Assembly: GCA_045537915.1 (NCBI GenBank) | Contig: JAZSQK010000035.1 | Coordinates: 1 to 64,000 of the forward strand | Origin: SFWF01 sp045537915 | Lineage (GTDB): Bacteria > Bacillota > Clostridia > Oscillospirales > Acutalibacteraceae | DNA: 64,000 nt | Reading direction: 5' to 3' | In this document: in pieces, positions 42,724 to 52,654 of the stretch | Layout: every line of letters starts with the position of its first letter | Numbering within the stretch: position 1 is the stretch's first letter | Program-made: the position numbers and the translations under genes | Notes under the pieces: generated by a model | Seen by the model: only the letters and a program-made list of their open reading frames with translations | What the model was told of the DNA's origin: nothing | Databases searched by the model: none

Positions 42724-44706
42724 GTGTACAAAATTTTAAAACTTGACCCTATTCTCCAAAACTACAAGCAGGATATAGAGCTTCGTATGGAGAACTTTAC
42801 AAGCAAAAAAAGAGAGCTTCTCGGCACAAAGAGAAGCCTTGTAAAATTTGCTGAAGGATATAAATATTTCGGTTTTCACAAAACCAAAAACGGTTGGGTT
42901 TACAGAGAGTGGGCTCCCGCCGCCGAGGCTATGTTTTTATGCGGAGATTTTAACAACTGGGACACCTATTCCTGTCCTTTGAAAAGGCTTGAAAACGGAG
43001 TTTTTGAGGTGCATCTTGAGGGCGAAAAAACCCTTTCACAAGGGCAGAAAGTACAAGCTATAGTTATTCATAACGGACAGACACTGCGCCGCATTCCAAC
43101 CTATGCAACCCGTGTTGTACAGGACACCCAAAACTATCTCTGGTGCGCCGAGATAGAGGACACTCTCGGCTCTTTTAAATGGACGGACGAGGGTTTTACC
43201 CCTGCAAAAACTCCCCTTATCTATGAGTGCCATATCGGTATGGCGCAGGACAAATACGGTATCGGCAGTTATGAGGAGTTTCGCCAAAATACCCTTCCCA
43301 GAATAAAAAAGCTCGGCTACAACACCATACAGATAATGGCTGTTATGGAGCATCCTTATTATGCCTCCTTCGGCTATCAGGTATCTAATTTTTTTGCCGC
43401 CTCCTCCCGTTACGGAAGGAGTGAGGAGCTTAAAAGGCTTATAAACGAGGCTCACAGTATGGGCATTACCGTTCTGCTTGATGTTGTTCACTCACACGCC
43501 GTAAACAATACTAATGAGGGCCTTTGCAAGTTTGACGGCACCGAATATCAGTTTTTCCATCAAGGCTCACGTGGAAATCATTCGGCCTGGGGCACAAAGC
43601 TTTTCAACTACAACAAAAACGAGGTTTTGCACTTCCTTTTGTCCAACCTTAAATACTGGATGGAGGTTTTCCATTTCGACGGTTTCCGTTTTGACGGTGT
43701 AACCTCAATGCTCTATCACGACCACGGGCTTGGAAGTGCTTTTACCAACTACGATATGTATTTTTCAATGAATACCGATACCGAGGCGGTTACCTATCTT
43801 CAGCTTGCAAATGAGCTTGTGCACAAAATAAATCCCAACGCCATAACCGTTGCGGAGGATATGTCGGGCATGCCCGGTATGTGCATTCCGATTAAAGACG
43901 GCGGAATAGGCTTTGATTACAGGCTCTCAATGGGTGTTCCTGACCTTTGGATAAAAATGCTCAGAGAACAGTCGGATTGGGACTGGCACCTCGGTACCCT
44001 CTGGTATGAACTTACAACCAGAAGACCTTATGAAAAAAACATTGGGTATGTTGAGTCGCACGACCAGGCGCTTGTGGGTGACAAGACGGTTATGTTCCGC
44101 CTGTGCGACGCTGAAATGTATACAGGTATGAAAAAATTTGCAGGAAATATCACGGTCGACCGAGGTATCGCTCTGCATAAGATGATACGTCTTATTACCT
44201 CCTCCCTTGCAGGAGAGGGCTATCTCAACTTTATGGGAAATGAATTTGGCCACCCCGAGTGGATAGATTTTCCCCGTGAGCAAAACGGCTGGAGCTATCA
44301 TTACTGCCGCCGCCAGTGGCACCTTGTAGACGATGAGGAGCTTCGCTTTGGGGAGCTTAATAATTTTGATATGGCAATGATAAGGCTGCTGAGAGAAGAA
44401 AATATCTTCTCATCCTCGCCCGACTGCAGATATATTCATGAGGACGACAAAATAATTATCTACACAAAGGGCGACCTTGTTTTTGCCTTCAACTTCAACC
44501 CCGAAAGGTCCTTTGAAGGATACTTTATCGATGTGGGTAAGGTGGGAAAATATAAGGTAATTCTGTCAACCGACTGCTCCGAGTTCGGCGGTCAGAGCAG
44601 AATTGATACCGACTATTTATACGAGTCAAAGGCAACCCCCTCGGGCAAAATCGGTTTTTCTCTTTATCTGCCCTCACGATGCGCTGCAGTATTAAAAAAG
44701 GTATAA
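42724..44706 (+). CDS. glgB: 1,4-alpha-glucan branching enzyme
   Basis: A 660-residue GH13 enzyme that makes alpha-1,6 branches in glycogen. An N-terminal CBM48 (FKFHK-like YFGFHK to WDTYSCPLKRL, about 45-90) precedes the barrel. Catalytic residues: Asp324 (FRFDGVTSM), Glu378 (VAEDMSG) and Asp447 (VESHDQAL). The sequence follows the eukaryote-like GH13_8 subgroup rather than the E. coli-like type. The start is GTG with GGAAGG upstream. No other glycogen genes (glgC, glgA, glgP) are next to it. Confidence 0.94.
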   Translation: MYKILKLDPILQNYKQDIELRMENFTSKKRELLGTKRSLVKFAEGYKYFGFHKTKNGWVYREWAPAAEAMFLCGDFNNWDTYSCPLKRLENGVFEVHLEGEKTLSQGQKVQAIVIHNGQTLRRIPTYATRVVQDTQNYLWCAEIEDTLGSFKWTDEGFTPAKTPLIYECHIGMAQDKYGIGSYEEFRQNTLPRIKKLGYNTIQIMAVMEHPYYASFGYQVSNFFAASSRYGRSEELKRLINEAHSMGITVLLDVVHSHAVNNTNEGLCKFDGTEYQFFHQGSRGNHSAWGTKLFNYNKNEVLHFLLSNLKYWMEVFHFDGFRFDGVTSMLYHDHGLGSAFTNYDMYFSMNTDTEAVTYLQLANELVHKINPNAITVAEDMSGMPGMCIPIKDGGIGFDYRLSMGVPDLWIKMLREQSDWDWHLGTLWYELTTRRPYEKNIGYVESHDQALVGDKTVMFRLCDAEMYTGMKKFAGNITVDRGIALHKMIRLITSSLAGEGYLNFMGNEFGHPEWIDFPREQNGWSYHYCRRQWHLVDDEELRFGELNNFDMAMIRLLREENIFSSSPDCRYIHEDDKIIIYTKGDLVFAFNFNPERSFEGYFIDVGKVGKYKVILSTDCSEFGGQSRIDTDYLYESKATPSGKIGFSLYLPSRCAAVLKKV

Positions 44707-44707
44707 T

Positions 44708-44744
44708 AAAACGAGGCTAAGCATAGCGCTTAGCCTCGTTTTTC
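44708..44744. terminator. Bidirectional terminator shared by glgB and eno
   Basis: A long stem (44708-44722 with 44728-44742) with A residues on one side and T on the other. The eno stop codon and its last codons lie inside the right arm. Confidence 0.85.
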
Positions 44745-45962
44745 TATCAGAAGAAGTCGGTTGTATTTTGCAAGTCGCTCGCTTCTGCAGGGGGCACCGC
44801 TTTTTATCTGTCCCGCCGACACCGCAAGGGCTAAATCGGAGATAAAGCTGTCCTCGGTTTCACCCGAACGATGAGAAATAACGGTGGTGTAAGAATTATC
44901 GTGGGCGGTTTTTATTACATTAAGGGTTTCAGAAACGGTTCCTATCTGGTTTGGCTTTATGAGAATTGAGTTTGCCGCCTTCATAGTTATTCCCTGTAAA
45001 AGCCTTTTTTCATTGGTTACGAAAAGGTCATCCCCCACAAGCTGAAGACGGGAGCCCAACCTTTCGGTCAATGCCGCAAAGCCTTCAAAATCCCCCTCGG
45101 AAAGCGGGTCCTCAAGCGAGGCTATTGGATAATTATCCGCAAGGTCCTCCCACATTGCTATCATCTCATCACGGTCGAGTTTCTTTTGCCTTTTGGGCAT
45201 TTTGTAAAGTCCGCTTTCGCACCGCCATTCACTCGATGCGGCGTCAAGACAAATCTTTACCTCTTTATCTGAATAACCCGCCTTTTCTATCGCCTCAACA
45301 ATAAATTTAAGCGCCTCTTTGTCATCCTTAAGGTCGGGCGCAAAGCCTCCCTCGTCCCCCACTGCCGTTGAATAGCCTTTGTTTGATAACAATTTTCTTA
45401 GGGTGTGATATATTTTAACACAACATTCCATAGATTCTGCAAAGCTTTTGGGCATTGTTGGCTGTATCATAAATTCCTGTATATCGATATTGTTTGACGC
45501 ATGGGCGCCGCCGTTTATAATATTCATCATCGGTCTGGGCATAACGAGCTTTTTTGGAGCTCCGAGATAACTGTAAAGGGGTACTCCCTCACTCTCTGCC
45601 GCCGCCCTTGCTGCAGCCATTGACACGGCAAGAATTGCATTAGCGCCGAGATTGGACTTGTTCTCGCTCGAGTCAAGCTCAATCATCTTTTTATCCAGTC
45701 CCGTCTGGTCGGATACCTTACAGCCTATAAGTGCGGGACCGATAATGGTATTGACATTTTCGACCGCTCTTTCGACCCCCTTGCCGAAAAGCCTGTCGGT
45801 ATTATCCCTCAGCTCTGCCGCTTCAAAGCTTCCGGTCGAGGCCCCCGACGGCACAGCTGCGCTACCCTTAAAGCCCCCTTCGGTTTCAACCTCTGCAAAT
45901 ACAGTCGGGTTACCCCTTGAATCAAAAATTTCGTATGCAGATACTCTTTTAATTTTACTCAT
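44730..45962 (-). CDS. eno: Enolase
   Basis: A 410-residue glycolytic enzyme converting 2-phosphoglycerate to PEP. It has the substrate loop PSGASTGSFEA, magnesium sites in the SLEDPLSEGD and LVGDDLFVTN regions, and the signature ILIKPNQIGTVSET. It is about 15-20 residues shorter than most enolases; it stops at LLIEKRG, within the shared terminator, losing the non-catalytic tail. The ATG at 45962 follows AAAGGAG; a GTG two codons upstream is too close to that site. Confidence 0.96.
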   Translation of the reverse strand: MSKIKRVSAYEIFDSRGNPTVFAEVETEGGFKGSAAVPSGASTGSFEAAELRDNTDRLFGKGVERAVENVNTIIGPALIGCKVSDQTGLDKKMIELDSSENKSNLGANAILAVSMAAARAAAESEGVPLYSYLGAPKKLVMPRPMMNIINGGAHASNNIDIQEFMIQPTMPKSFAESMECCVKIYHTLRKLLSNKGYSTAVGDEGGFAPDLKDDKEALKFIVEAIEKAGYSDKEVKICLDAASSEWRCESGLYKMPKRQKKLDRDEMIAMWEDLADNYPIASLEDPLSEGDFEGFAALTERLGSRLQLVGDDLFVTNEKRLLQGITMKAANSILIKPNQIGTVSETLNVIKTAHDNSYTTVISHRSGETEDSFISDLALAVSAGQIKSGAPCRSERLAKYNRLLLIEKRG

Positions 45963-46037
45963 AATCACAACTCCTTTAAAGTAGTCTGCCCAAATTATTC
46001 TATTTATATAAAAACTCTTTCCTTTTTTTATTATTTG

Positions 46038-46046
46038 TGTTATACT
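46038..46046 (+). promoter_or_regulatory. Possible extended -10 element of rlmB
   Basis: TGT followed by TATACT, about 45 bp ahead of the ATG; no good -35 box is seen. Confidence 0.35.
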
Positions 46047-46089
46047 TTATTTTGTATATTTATGTATAAATTTAAGGAGTTCTTCTTTT

Positions 46090-46851
46090 ATGGTAAGCGC
46101 CGAACAAAAGGAACATGGTAATAATATTATAGCGGGACGCAATTCGGTTATGGAGGCTCTTCGTTCGGGAAGAGAGATAGACCGTTTGCTCGTATGTCAC
46201 GGGCAGACAGGCGGTTCTGTTGCCGCCATCATAGCAAAATGCAGTGAAAGAGGAATTCTTATCAAAGAGGTTTCTCCCTCAAAGCTTGACTATATGACCA
46301 GTGGCGCAAATCATCAGGGTGTCGCTCTCATTATAGCCGAACAGGAATACTGCGAGGTTGAGGATATTTTAAAACTTGCAGATGAGCGTGGCGAGGCCCC
46401 CTTTATCATAATTTGCGATGAGATTGAGGATCCTCACAATCTGGGCGCAATAATCCGCACGGCAGAGGCCGCAGGGGTTCACGGAATTATTATTCCGAAG
46501 CGCCGAAGCGCATCTCTCAATGTTACGGTTGCAAAATCGGCAAGCGGCGCCCTTGAATATATGAAGGTTGCGAGGGTAACCAACATTGCAAACGAAATCG
46601 ACAAGCTAAAGGAACGTGGCGTTTGGGTATACGGGGCGGATATGGACGGCGAGGATTATTCGCTTACTGATTTCTCCTCTCCCTGCGCACTGGTCATAGG
46701 CAACGAGGGCAAAGGAATAGGCCAGCTTGTTGCAAAAAAATGCGACGCCATTGTTTCTCTGCCAATGTTTGGCAAGATAAACTCACTGAATGCATCGGTG
46801 GCTGCGGGAATTTTAATGTATGCAGTCGTTAAAAGCCGAACAGGAAAATAA
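46090..46851 (+). CDS. rlmB: SpoU/TrmH-family rRNA 2'-O-methyltransferase
   Basis: A 253-residue SPOUT methyltransferase. The N-terminal substrate-binding domain begins IIAGRNSVMEALRSGREID. The knot contains the three SpoU motifs: CDEIEDPHNLGAIIRTAEAAG, LVIGNEGKGI and LPMFGKINSLNASVAAGI. RlmB methylates Gm2251 of 23S rRNA; the specific target is assumed from the family. It overlaps no gene but is close to the next one (21 nt). Confidence 0.92.
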   Translation: MVSAEQKEHGNNIIAGRNSVMEALRSGREIDRLLVCHGQTGGSVAAIIAKCSERGILIKEVSPSKLDYMTSGANHQGVALIIAEQEYCEVEDILKLADERGEAPFIIICDEIEDPHNLGAIIRTAEAAGVHGIIIPKRRSASLNVTVAKSASGALEYMKVARVTNIANEIDKLKERGVWVYGADMDGEDYSLTDFSSPCALVIGNEGKGIGQLVAKKCDAIVSLPMFGKINSLNASVAAGILMYAVVKSRTGK

Positions 46852-46872
46852 CAGAAAGGAAAGGTACGGAAT

Positions 46873-49518
46873 ATGAATCTGTTTACAAAAAAGAGCAAAG
46901 AAAATACCGAAGAGCCCGAGGAATATTCTGCCCTTTTCTTCCCCTTTGCCGATGAAAACTTTGAAGGCGATGACAAAACCGACTCTGAAAAAGAGTTTTC
47001 TCTGCCTGAATCTATACCTGTGCAAAAGCTTAACACCGAGCCCGAAGAGGTCAAGGTTTACCCGGGCGGAATCTCTCCTCTAGATTCTCTGAGGCAAAAG
47101 CTCAGGCAGACAACTGCCGAGATTTCCGAGGAGATAGTACCCGAAGAGGCTCCTGTTATAAATGAGCCTGTTCAGGAGGTTTGTGAAGAGGCTATAGAAG
47201 AAGTGGTCGAGGAGAAGGAAATTTCCAAACAGGAGGTTGTTTCAGATTTTGAAACGCCTAAGGAGGAGCCCAAGGTTTCCTTGCTTGACCGCTGTATGCC
47301 CTACATATACGATGAAGAGGGCGTCAGCCAGATCGACACAAAGCCTGACTATGTGCTTGAAAGCGTTGAAGACATAATAAAATCTGCCGAAGCAAAGGCA
47401 GATAAGAAAATCGCAGAGCTTTACAAATTGACCGAAACGGCTGCCGCAAAAGATGAAGAGAAAGAAATTCCTATGGAAAGCAGAACTGCAACTGTCTCCA
47501 CCCCTAAAACAGAGGTTCAGAGGGTTTCTCTTCCCAAAACAGCCGATATCCTTTTTGACGATTTTACCTCAAAACGCACCGTCGTTACCGAGGACGGTAA
47601 TTCAAGCGTAACCGAAACATATTCTCAGCTTACCGACCTCCAGGCAGGAATTCCCAGCCTTGACCTTGATAAAACCAGAGTTATGCCCTCGCTGAATCAG
47701 TCACAGACTCAGTCTATGGAGGATATTTTAAGCCATACAAAGCAGGTCAATATCAAGGACGCTCCTGCTATAAAAGCGGCAAAGCCGATAACCGTAACTC
47801 TTAAACACGAGGAGCCTATAGTTGAGGTGGAGGACGATTACCGTTGTCCAGACGACACAAAGCGAATCGGCACAAGGCTAAAAAAAGAACGCCGCAACGC
47901 TTTTTTACGCTTTTACTCCACCCTCTTCTTTACCTTGATATCGGCCGTTGTGACACTGATTCTGCCCGAGGATATCTACGGAAATCTTATATTTTTACCC
48001 TGTCTTATACAGACGGTTTTGCTCGGCATCTGTTCCTTTGTCAACATTAATATTTTCGCCTCTTTTAAAGCAATGTTCACTAAAAAGGCAAACGCCGCAT
48101 CTCCCGTGGCGCTATGCGTTTCGGGAATGATAATTTATATGCTTTACGGGCTTATTTTCGGAGTTTACCCCTTCGAGCCGGTCTTGCTTTCACTTGTCAG
48201 CCTTTGTGTCTATGACCTCTTTGCGCTGAAGCGTTCAACCTCGGTTCTCAATAACTTCAGAATAATTGTGTCAGGAAGTGAGAAAAAGGCCGTTGCTCTT
48301 ATTGATGACCAAAGTACAGCCTCCTCTATGGCCCGTTCTTCAATAAGCGGAGAGGTTCTTGCCGCAGGGGTAAAGCGTACCGGTACGGTTACAGACTTTC
48401 TGCTTCACACCGCCTGTGATACACCCTTTGCCAACCACCTTTCAACCGTAACTATAGTTTTTTTGGCTCTTGCTGTTGTATTTGCCGCAGTTATAGGAAT
48501 AAGCCATTCTTCATTCAATTCTGCCCTTTGCGCAGGTGTAACGGTACTGAGCATTTTTGCAATGCCAACCTATTCCTTCTCTGAATTCTTCCCTCTTGAC
48601 GACCTTTCAAAGAGGCTTTACAGGCTTGGCGCAATGGTCTGCGGAAAATTTTCAGCTTCAAGAATTGAACAGGCAAACGCAGTTGTTGTTACCTCTGCCG
48701 AGCTTTTCCCCGAAGGCTCTATAGAGCTTTTCAATATCAATCCTCTCGGCTCAAACAATATAGATGCCACCCTGACCGCCGCAGCTGCGGTTGCAAGGGC
48801 AATCGACAGTCCTTTGGTTTCGGTCTTCAACACCTTTGTTGACAGTAGTGAAAACCTTCCTTCGACCGATTCGGTAAAATACGAAGACAACCTCGGCATT
48901 TCCGGTTGGGTTGGCGATGACCACTACTTTATCGGAAACCGCACTCTTATGGAAGCCCACGGAATCAGGGTTCCCGCTCTTGAGGTCGACCGAAAGATAC
49001 TTCACAGAGGTTTCTTCCCGATTTATGTTGCCTGTAACCAACGTGCCTGCGCCCTTATGGTAGTGCGCTATCGTATAAACCGTAAGGTCCGTTCGGAGCT
49101 TGTGAAAATGATTAACGCAGGTATAACCCTGCTTATTGATAACTGTGATTCAAACATAACCGTCCAGATGCTGAGCGATTATTACGACCTTTACCCCGAC
49201 AGTATTAAAATTATGGATCACAAGGGTGTGCATAATTACAAAAACGCTGTAAACTATTCCGAGTCTTACAGCTCCCACGCCGCACACATTGGCTCCTCAT
49301 TTGCATTTTTTTCCATTATAAACGGTTGTCTTAAGCTTCGGTTCCTTTCAAATTTAATCTGCTCCGCACATATTGTTCTGGCCTCTCTTTTCTGCGTAAT
49401 ATACGCCTTAGCAGGTCTTGACGGAACCCTTACACTTTTACATATATCGGCTTGTTTGATTATTGAGTTAATATGCCTTGCCCTTTCGGCAATAATTTAC
49501 TATATAGGTCGCAGATAA
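46873..49518 (+). CDS. P-type-ATPase-like membrane protein lacking the phosphorylation motif
   Basis: An 881-residue protein. Residues 1-340 are acidic, low-complexity and probably cytoplasmic and disordered. Residues 345-570 contain paired helices with a small intervening domain (about 455-515). Residues 590-820 resemble the soluble P/N domains of P1B ATPases: the N-domain-like GWVGDDHYFIGNRTLMEAHG (679-698) and the regulatory MVVRYRINRKVRSELVKMINAG (729-750). The last two helices lie at 825-878. The DKTGT motif should stand near 605; it reads VVVTSAELFPEGS, without the aspartate. TGD and GDGxND are also missing. A dead transporter-derived regulator is inferred. Confidence 0.6.
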   Translation: MNLFTKKSKENTEEPEEYSALFFPFADENFEGDDKTDSEKEFSLPESIPVQKLNTEPEEVKVYPGGISPLDSLRQKLRQTTAEISEEIVPEEAPVINEPVQEVCEEAIEEVVEEKEISKQEVVSDFETPKEEPKVSLLDRCMPYIYDEEGVSQIDTKPDYVLESVEDIIKSAEAKADKKIAELYKLTETAAAKDEEKEIPMESRTATVSTPKTEVQRVSLPKTADILFDDFTSKRTVVTEDGNSSVTETYSQLTDLQAGIPSLDLDKTRVMPSLNQSQTQSMEDILSHTKQVNIKDAPAIKAAKPITVTLKHEEPIVEVEDDYRCPDDTKRIGTRLKKERRNAFLRFYSTLFFTLISAVVTLILPEDIYGNLIFLPCLIQTVLLGICSFVNINIFASFKAMFTKKANAASPVALCVSGMIIYMLYGLIFGVYPFEPVLLSLVSLCVYDLFALKRSTSVLNNFRIIVSGSEKKAVALIDDQSTASSMARSSISGEVLAAGVKRTGTVTDFLLHTACDTPFANHLSTVTIVFLALAVVFAAVIGISHSSFNSALCAGVTVLSIFAMPTYSFSEFFPLDDLSKRLYRLGAMVCGKFSASRIEQANAVVVTSAELFPEGSIELFNINPLGSNNIDATLTAAAAVARAIDSPLVSVFNTFVDSSENLPSTDSVKYEDNLGISGWVGDDHYFIGNRTLMEAHGIRVPALEVDRKILHRGFFPIYVACNQRACALMVVRYRINRKVRSELVKMINAGITLLIDNCDSNITVQMLSDYYDLYPDSIKIMDHKGVHNYKNAVNYSESYSSHAAHIGSSFAFFSIINGCLKLRFLSNLICSAHIVLASLFCVIYALAGLDGTLTLLHISACLIIELICLALSAIIYYIGRR

Positions 49519-49548
49519 AAGCCGTTTCTTATCAAACCAAGAAGAAAG

Positions 49549-50727
49549 GTGAGTATTATTTTAAGGAAATTATTAAGTTGTCCTGAAAATTTAATATATA
49601 CAGCCTTTGTTAGCGTTTTTCTGCCCTTCTGGCTTACCGCCGTGGTTTTAGTGTTGCTTGGTTTTGTAATTCTTGCAGATTCAAGGTCTGTGCGTCAGGT
49701 TTTTTCCCACAACGGAAGCAGGTTTATGGCGCTTTTCACTCTCTATACGGCAGTGGTCGGTTTAATTAGAGATAATTTCTTAGGCGTTGCCTGTTCACTG
49801 GGTTTTTTCCTTATAATGATCTTAAGCTATTACTGCCGTTCAAATATCACGGGAGATGTTCTCCAAAGGGCGCTTGATATGTGTTGTTGGATGAGCATTG
49901 TCGTCTTTTTCTCGGTTTTTGCAGAGCGACTTATCTACTCCCATCTCGAAAAGTACCGCTGTGTAGGTTGGTTTTTTAATTCAAATTATCTAGGCTCAAT
50001 GATGGCCCTCGTAATAGTTGTTTGCGCATACAAAGTTATAGCAACCCACAAGGGAAAACCCTTTTACTATATTGTTGCGCTGCTGTCAGCCGTAACAATG
50101 TATCTGTGTGGAAGCATTTTAGCGATTATCGAAGTAATAGTCGGAGTTCTTATGCTTCTTATTCTTTATAAAAAGCATTCTGTTATTTCGGCTTTTTTAT
50201 GCTTTGTTGCTGTTGGAATGATTGCTCTTTATCTGTTCCCCGAAATCTTCCCGAGAATTTTAGAATCAAATGTTACTACCGAAAACCGCATACTTGTCTG
50301 GGATTCGGCTATTGCATTTATAAAGCGAAGCCCACTCTTCGGACACGGTTTTCTGTCATATTATCATCTTCATAACAAATTCGGTTCCCTCTGGGCAACC
50401 ACCCATGCACACAATTTTGCGCTTGAGCCTATTCTCAGCTTTGGAATAATCGGCACGGCTATATTCCTTATCTTTATCTGGGCTTATTATGAAAAGATTT
50501 CAGAATGTAAATCTCTTTTAAGAAAAAGTAAGGCGGCAAACCTTATACTAGCCGTTTCGGTGGCCACAATAGTCCACTGCGCCGTTGACCTTACAATACT
50601 CTGGATACAAAACGGGCTCTTTTTTGCCCTTTTACTGTCAAGCATAGGGGTTGATGAAAAAACCCTCGACCGTCGAATTAAGGCATGTGCAAAAGCACAA
50701 AACGCTAAATCTTCCGAGGAGGAATAA
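49549..50727 (+). CDS. O-antigen ligase-like membrane protein (Wzy/WaaL superfamily)
   Basis: A 392-residue polytopic protein with about ten helices. A large outer loop carries WDSAIAFIKRSPLFGHGFLSY and TTHAHNFALEPILSFGIIG, the typical arrangement of the O-antigen ligase/polymerase domain, with the His-Asn pair. In Gram-positives these proteins polymerise or ligate surface glycans. The start codon is unclear: the GTG at 49549 stands almost against an AAGAAAGG ribosome site. It ends 4 nt before metG, whose ribosome site lies in its last codons. Confidence 0.82.
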   Translation: MSIILRKLLSCPENLIYTAFVSVFLPFWLTAVVLVLLGFVILADSRSVRQVFSHNGSRFMALFTLYTAVVGLIRDNFLGVACSLGFFLIMILSYYCRSNITGDVLQRALDMCCWMSIVVFFSVFAERLIYSHLEKYRCVGWFFNSNYLGSMMALVIVVCAYKVIATHKGKPFYYIVALLSAVTMYLCGSILAIIEVIVGVLMLLILYKKHSVISAFLCFVAVGMIALYLFPEIFPRILESNVTTENRILVWDSAIAFIKRSPLFGHGFLSYYHLHNKFGSLWATTHAHNFALEPILSFGIIGTAIFLIFIWAYYEKISECKSLLRKSKAANLILAVSVATIVHCAVDLTILWIQNGLFFALLLSSIGVDEKTLDRRIKACAKAQNAKSSEEE

Positions 50728-50731
50728 ATAT

Positions 50732-52654
50732 ATGGATAAGAAAAAGTTTTATATTACAACGGCTATCGCCTACACCTCAAGAAAGCCGCATATCGGTAAC
50801 GCCTACGATATAGTTCTGGCTGATATGATTGCCCGCTATAAAAGAATGATGGGCTTTGATGTATATTTTATGACCGGCTCGGATGAACACGGACAGAAGA
50901 TTGAGGAATATGCAAACGCAAAGGGCGTTTCTCCCAAGGAATATGTCGACGAGGTTTCCCAGCAGATAAAGGATGTCTGGAACAGTATGAACACTACCTA
51001 TGACAAATTTATCCGCACCACCGACGATTACCACGAGAAAACAGTCTCTAAAATCTTCAAAAAGCTTTATGAGCAAGGAGATATCTACAAGAGTGAGTAT
51101 GAGGGAAAATACTGTGTTCCCTGTGAGTCATTCTTTACCCCATCACAGCTTATTGACGGCAAATGTCCGGACTGTGGCAGAGATGTTTCAGATGCTAAAG
51201 AAGAGGCATATTTCTTAAAGCTCGGAAAATATCAGGACAGACTTCTTAAGTACTATGAAGAAAATCCCGATTTCATTAAACCCGACTCCCGTCGCAACGA
51301 GATGATAAATAATTTTCTGAAGCCCGGTCTTGCTGACCTTTGCGTTTCAAGAAGCTCATTCAAATGGGGCGTTCCGGTTGAGTTTGACTCAAAGCATGTT
51401 ATCTATGTCTGGATAGATGCCCTTTCAAACTATATCACTGGTATCGGATACGATCCCGACGGTTCCTCAGATCAGTATAAAAAATACTGGCCCTGTGATC
51501 TTCACGTTATCGGTAAGGATATAGTCCGTTTCCACACTATCTACTGGCCTATTATTCTTATGGCTCTAGGTGAGCCTCTGCCTAAACAGGTTCTCGGTCA
51601 TCCGTGGGTACTTGTAGGAGAGGACAAGATGAGCAAGTCAAAGGGCAATACCATTTATGCCGATGAACTAGCCTCTCGATTCGGTACCGATGCAGTCAGA
51701 TACTATCTGCTTTCCGAAATCTCCTTTACCAACGACGGAAGTATTACCTACGAAAGCTTTATAAACAAGTTCAATACCGACCTTGCAAACACCCTCGGCA
51801 ATCTTGTCAACCGTTCGGTCGCTATGACAAACAAGTACTTCGGCGGCAAGGTGTCAAAGAAGGAATATAATAACGAATGTGACAAGGAGCTTCTTGCCGC
51901 AGCAAAAGAGAATATCGAAAAATACACCGCATCAATGGAAATCTACCATAATGCAGATGCCTGTGAAGCGGTTATGAACCTTGCAAAGCGTTGTAATAAA
52001 TATATCGACGAAACTATGCCCTGGGCTCTTGCAAAGGATGAGAGTAAGAAGGACTATCTCGAGTGCGTTCTCTACAATCTGCTTGATTGCATACGCCTTA
52101 TCGGCACTATGCTCTCCCCTATCATCCCCGAGGCATCAGAAAAGATTGCCGACCAGCTTGGTTGTTCGGATAATACCCTTTGCTTCGGACAGGTATGTGA
52201 TTATTCTGTGGGAGAGGCCTCTCCCCTCTTTGCACGTCTTGATGCGGAGAAGGTTCTTGCAGAAATAACCGCTGAGGCTGAAGCTGCAAAGGCGGCCGAA
52301 GAAGAGGCAGCTAATGTTGCAAAAATTGCTGAGATTTCAATAGAGGACTTCATGAAGGTTGAACTCAAAGCGGCCAAAATAACCGCTTGCGAGCCTGTTA
52401 AAAAGGCAAAGAAGCTTTTGAAATTAACCCTTGATGACGGCAGCGGCAAGGACAGAACTGTCGCTTCGGGAATTGCTAAATGGTACACCCCCGATGACCT
52501 TATCGGAAAGACCGTTATTCTTGTTTCAAACCTCAAACCCGCCACCCTTTGTGGAGTGGAAAGCGCAGGAATGATACTTGCTGCAGATGCGTCAGAGGAT
52601 GATGTCAAGGTTGTTTTCTTAGAGGGTGTCCCTGCGGGAAGTAAGATACGATGA
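50732..52654 (+). CDS. metG: Methionyl-tRNA synthetase
   Basis: A 640-residue class I synthetase. PHIGNAY is the HIGH motif and EDKMSKSKGN the KMSKS loop. A single zinc knuckle with CVPC and CPDC lies near residues 125-147. The C-terminus (about 535-640) is the EMAP/Arc1-like tRNA-binding domain fused in many Bacillota. An alanine/glutamate linker (KVLAEITAEAEAAKAAEEEA) joins the two parts. The ATG at 50732 follows GGAGGAAT; a longer reading from 50651 overlaps the previous gene and is not supported. Coupled to tatD by a 4-nt overlap. Confidence 0.97.
   Translation: MDKKKFYITTAIAYTSRKPHIGNAYDIVLADMIARYKRMMGFDVYFMTGSDEHGQKIEEYANAKGVSPKEYVDEVSQQIKDVWNSMNTTYDKFIRTTDDYHEKTVSKIFKKLYEQGDIYKSEYEGKYCVPCESFFTPSQLIDGKCPDCGRDVSDAKEEAYFLKLGKYQDRLLKYYEENPDFIKPDSRRNEMINNFLKPGLADLCVSRSSFKWGVPVEFDSKHVIYVWIDALSNYITGIGYDPDGSSDQYKKYWPCDLHVIGKDIVRFHTIYWPIILMALGEPLPKQVLGHPWVLVGEDKMSKSKGNTIYADELASRFGTDAVRYYLLSEISFTNDGSITYESFINKFNTDLANTLGNLVNRSVAMTNKYFGGKVSKKEYNNECDKELLAAAKENIEKYTASMEIYHNADACEAVMNLAKRCNKYIDETMPWALAKDESKKDYLECVLYNLLDCIRLIGTMLSPIIPEASEKIADQLGCSDNTLCFGQVCDYSVGEASPLFARLDAEKVLAEITAEAEAAKAAEEEAANVAKIAEISIEDFMKVELKAAKITACEPVKKAKKLLKLTLDDGSGKDRTVASGIAKWYTPDDLIGKTVILVSNLKPATLCGVESAGMILAADASEDDVKVVFLEGVPAGSKIR

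Noticed and set aside
50651..50731. N-terminal extension of MetG
   Set aside because: It lies before the GGAGG ribosome site and inside the previous gene; family members start at the later ATG.
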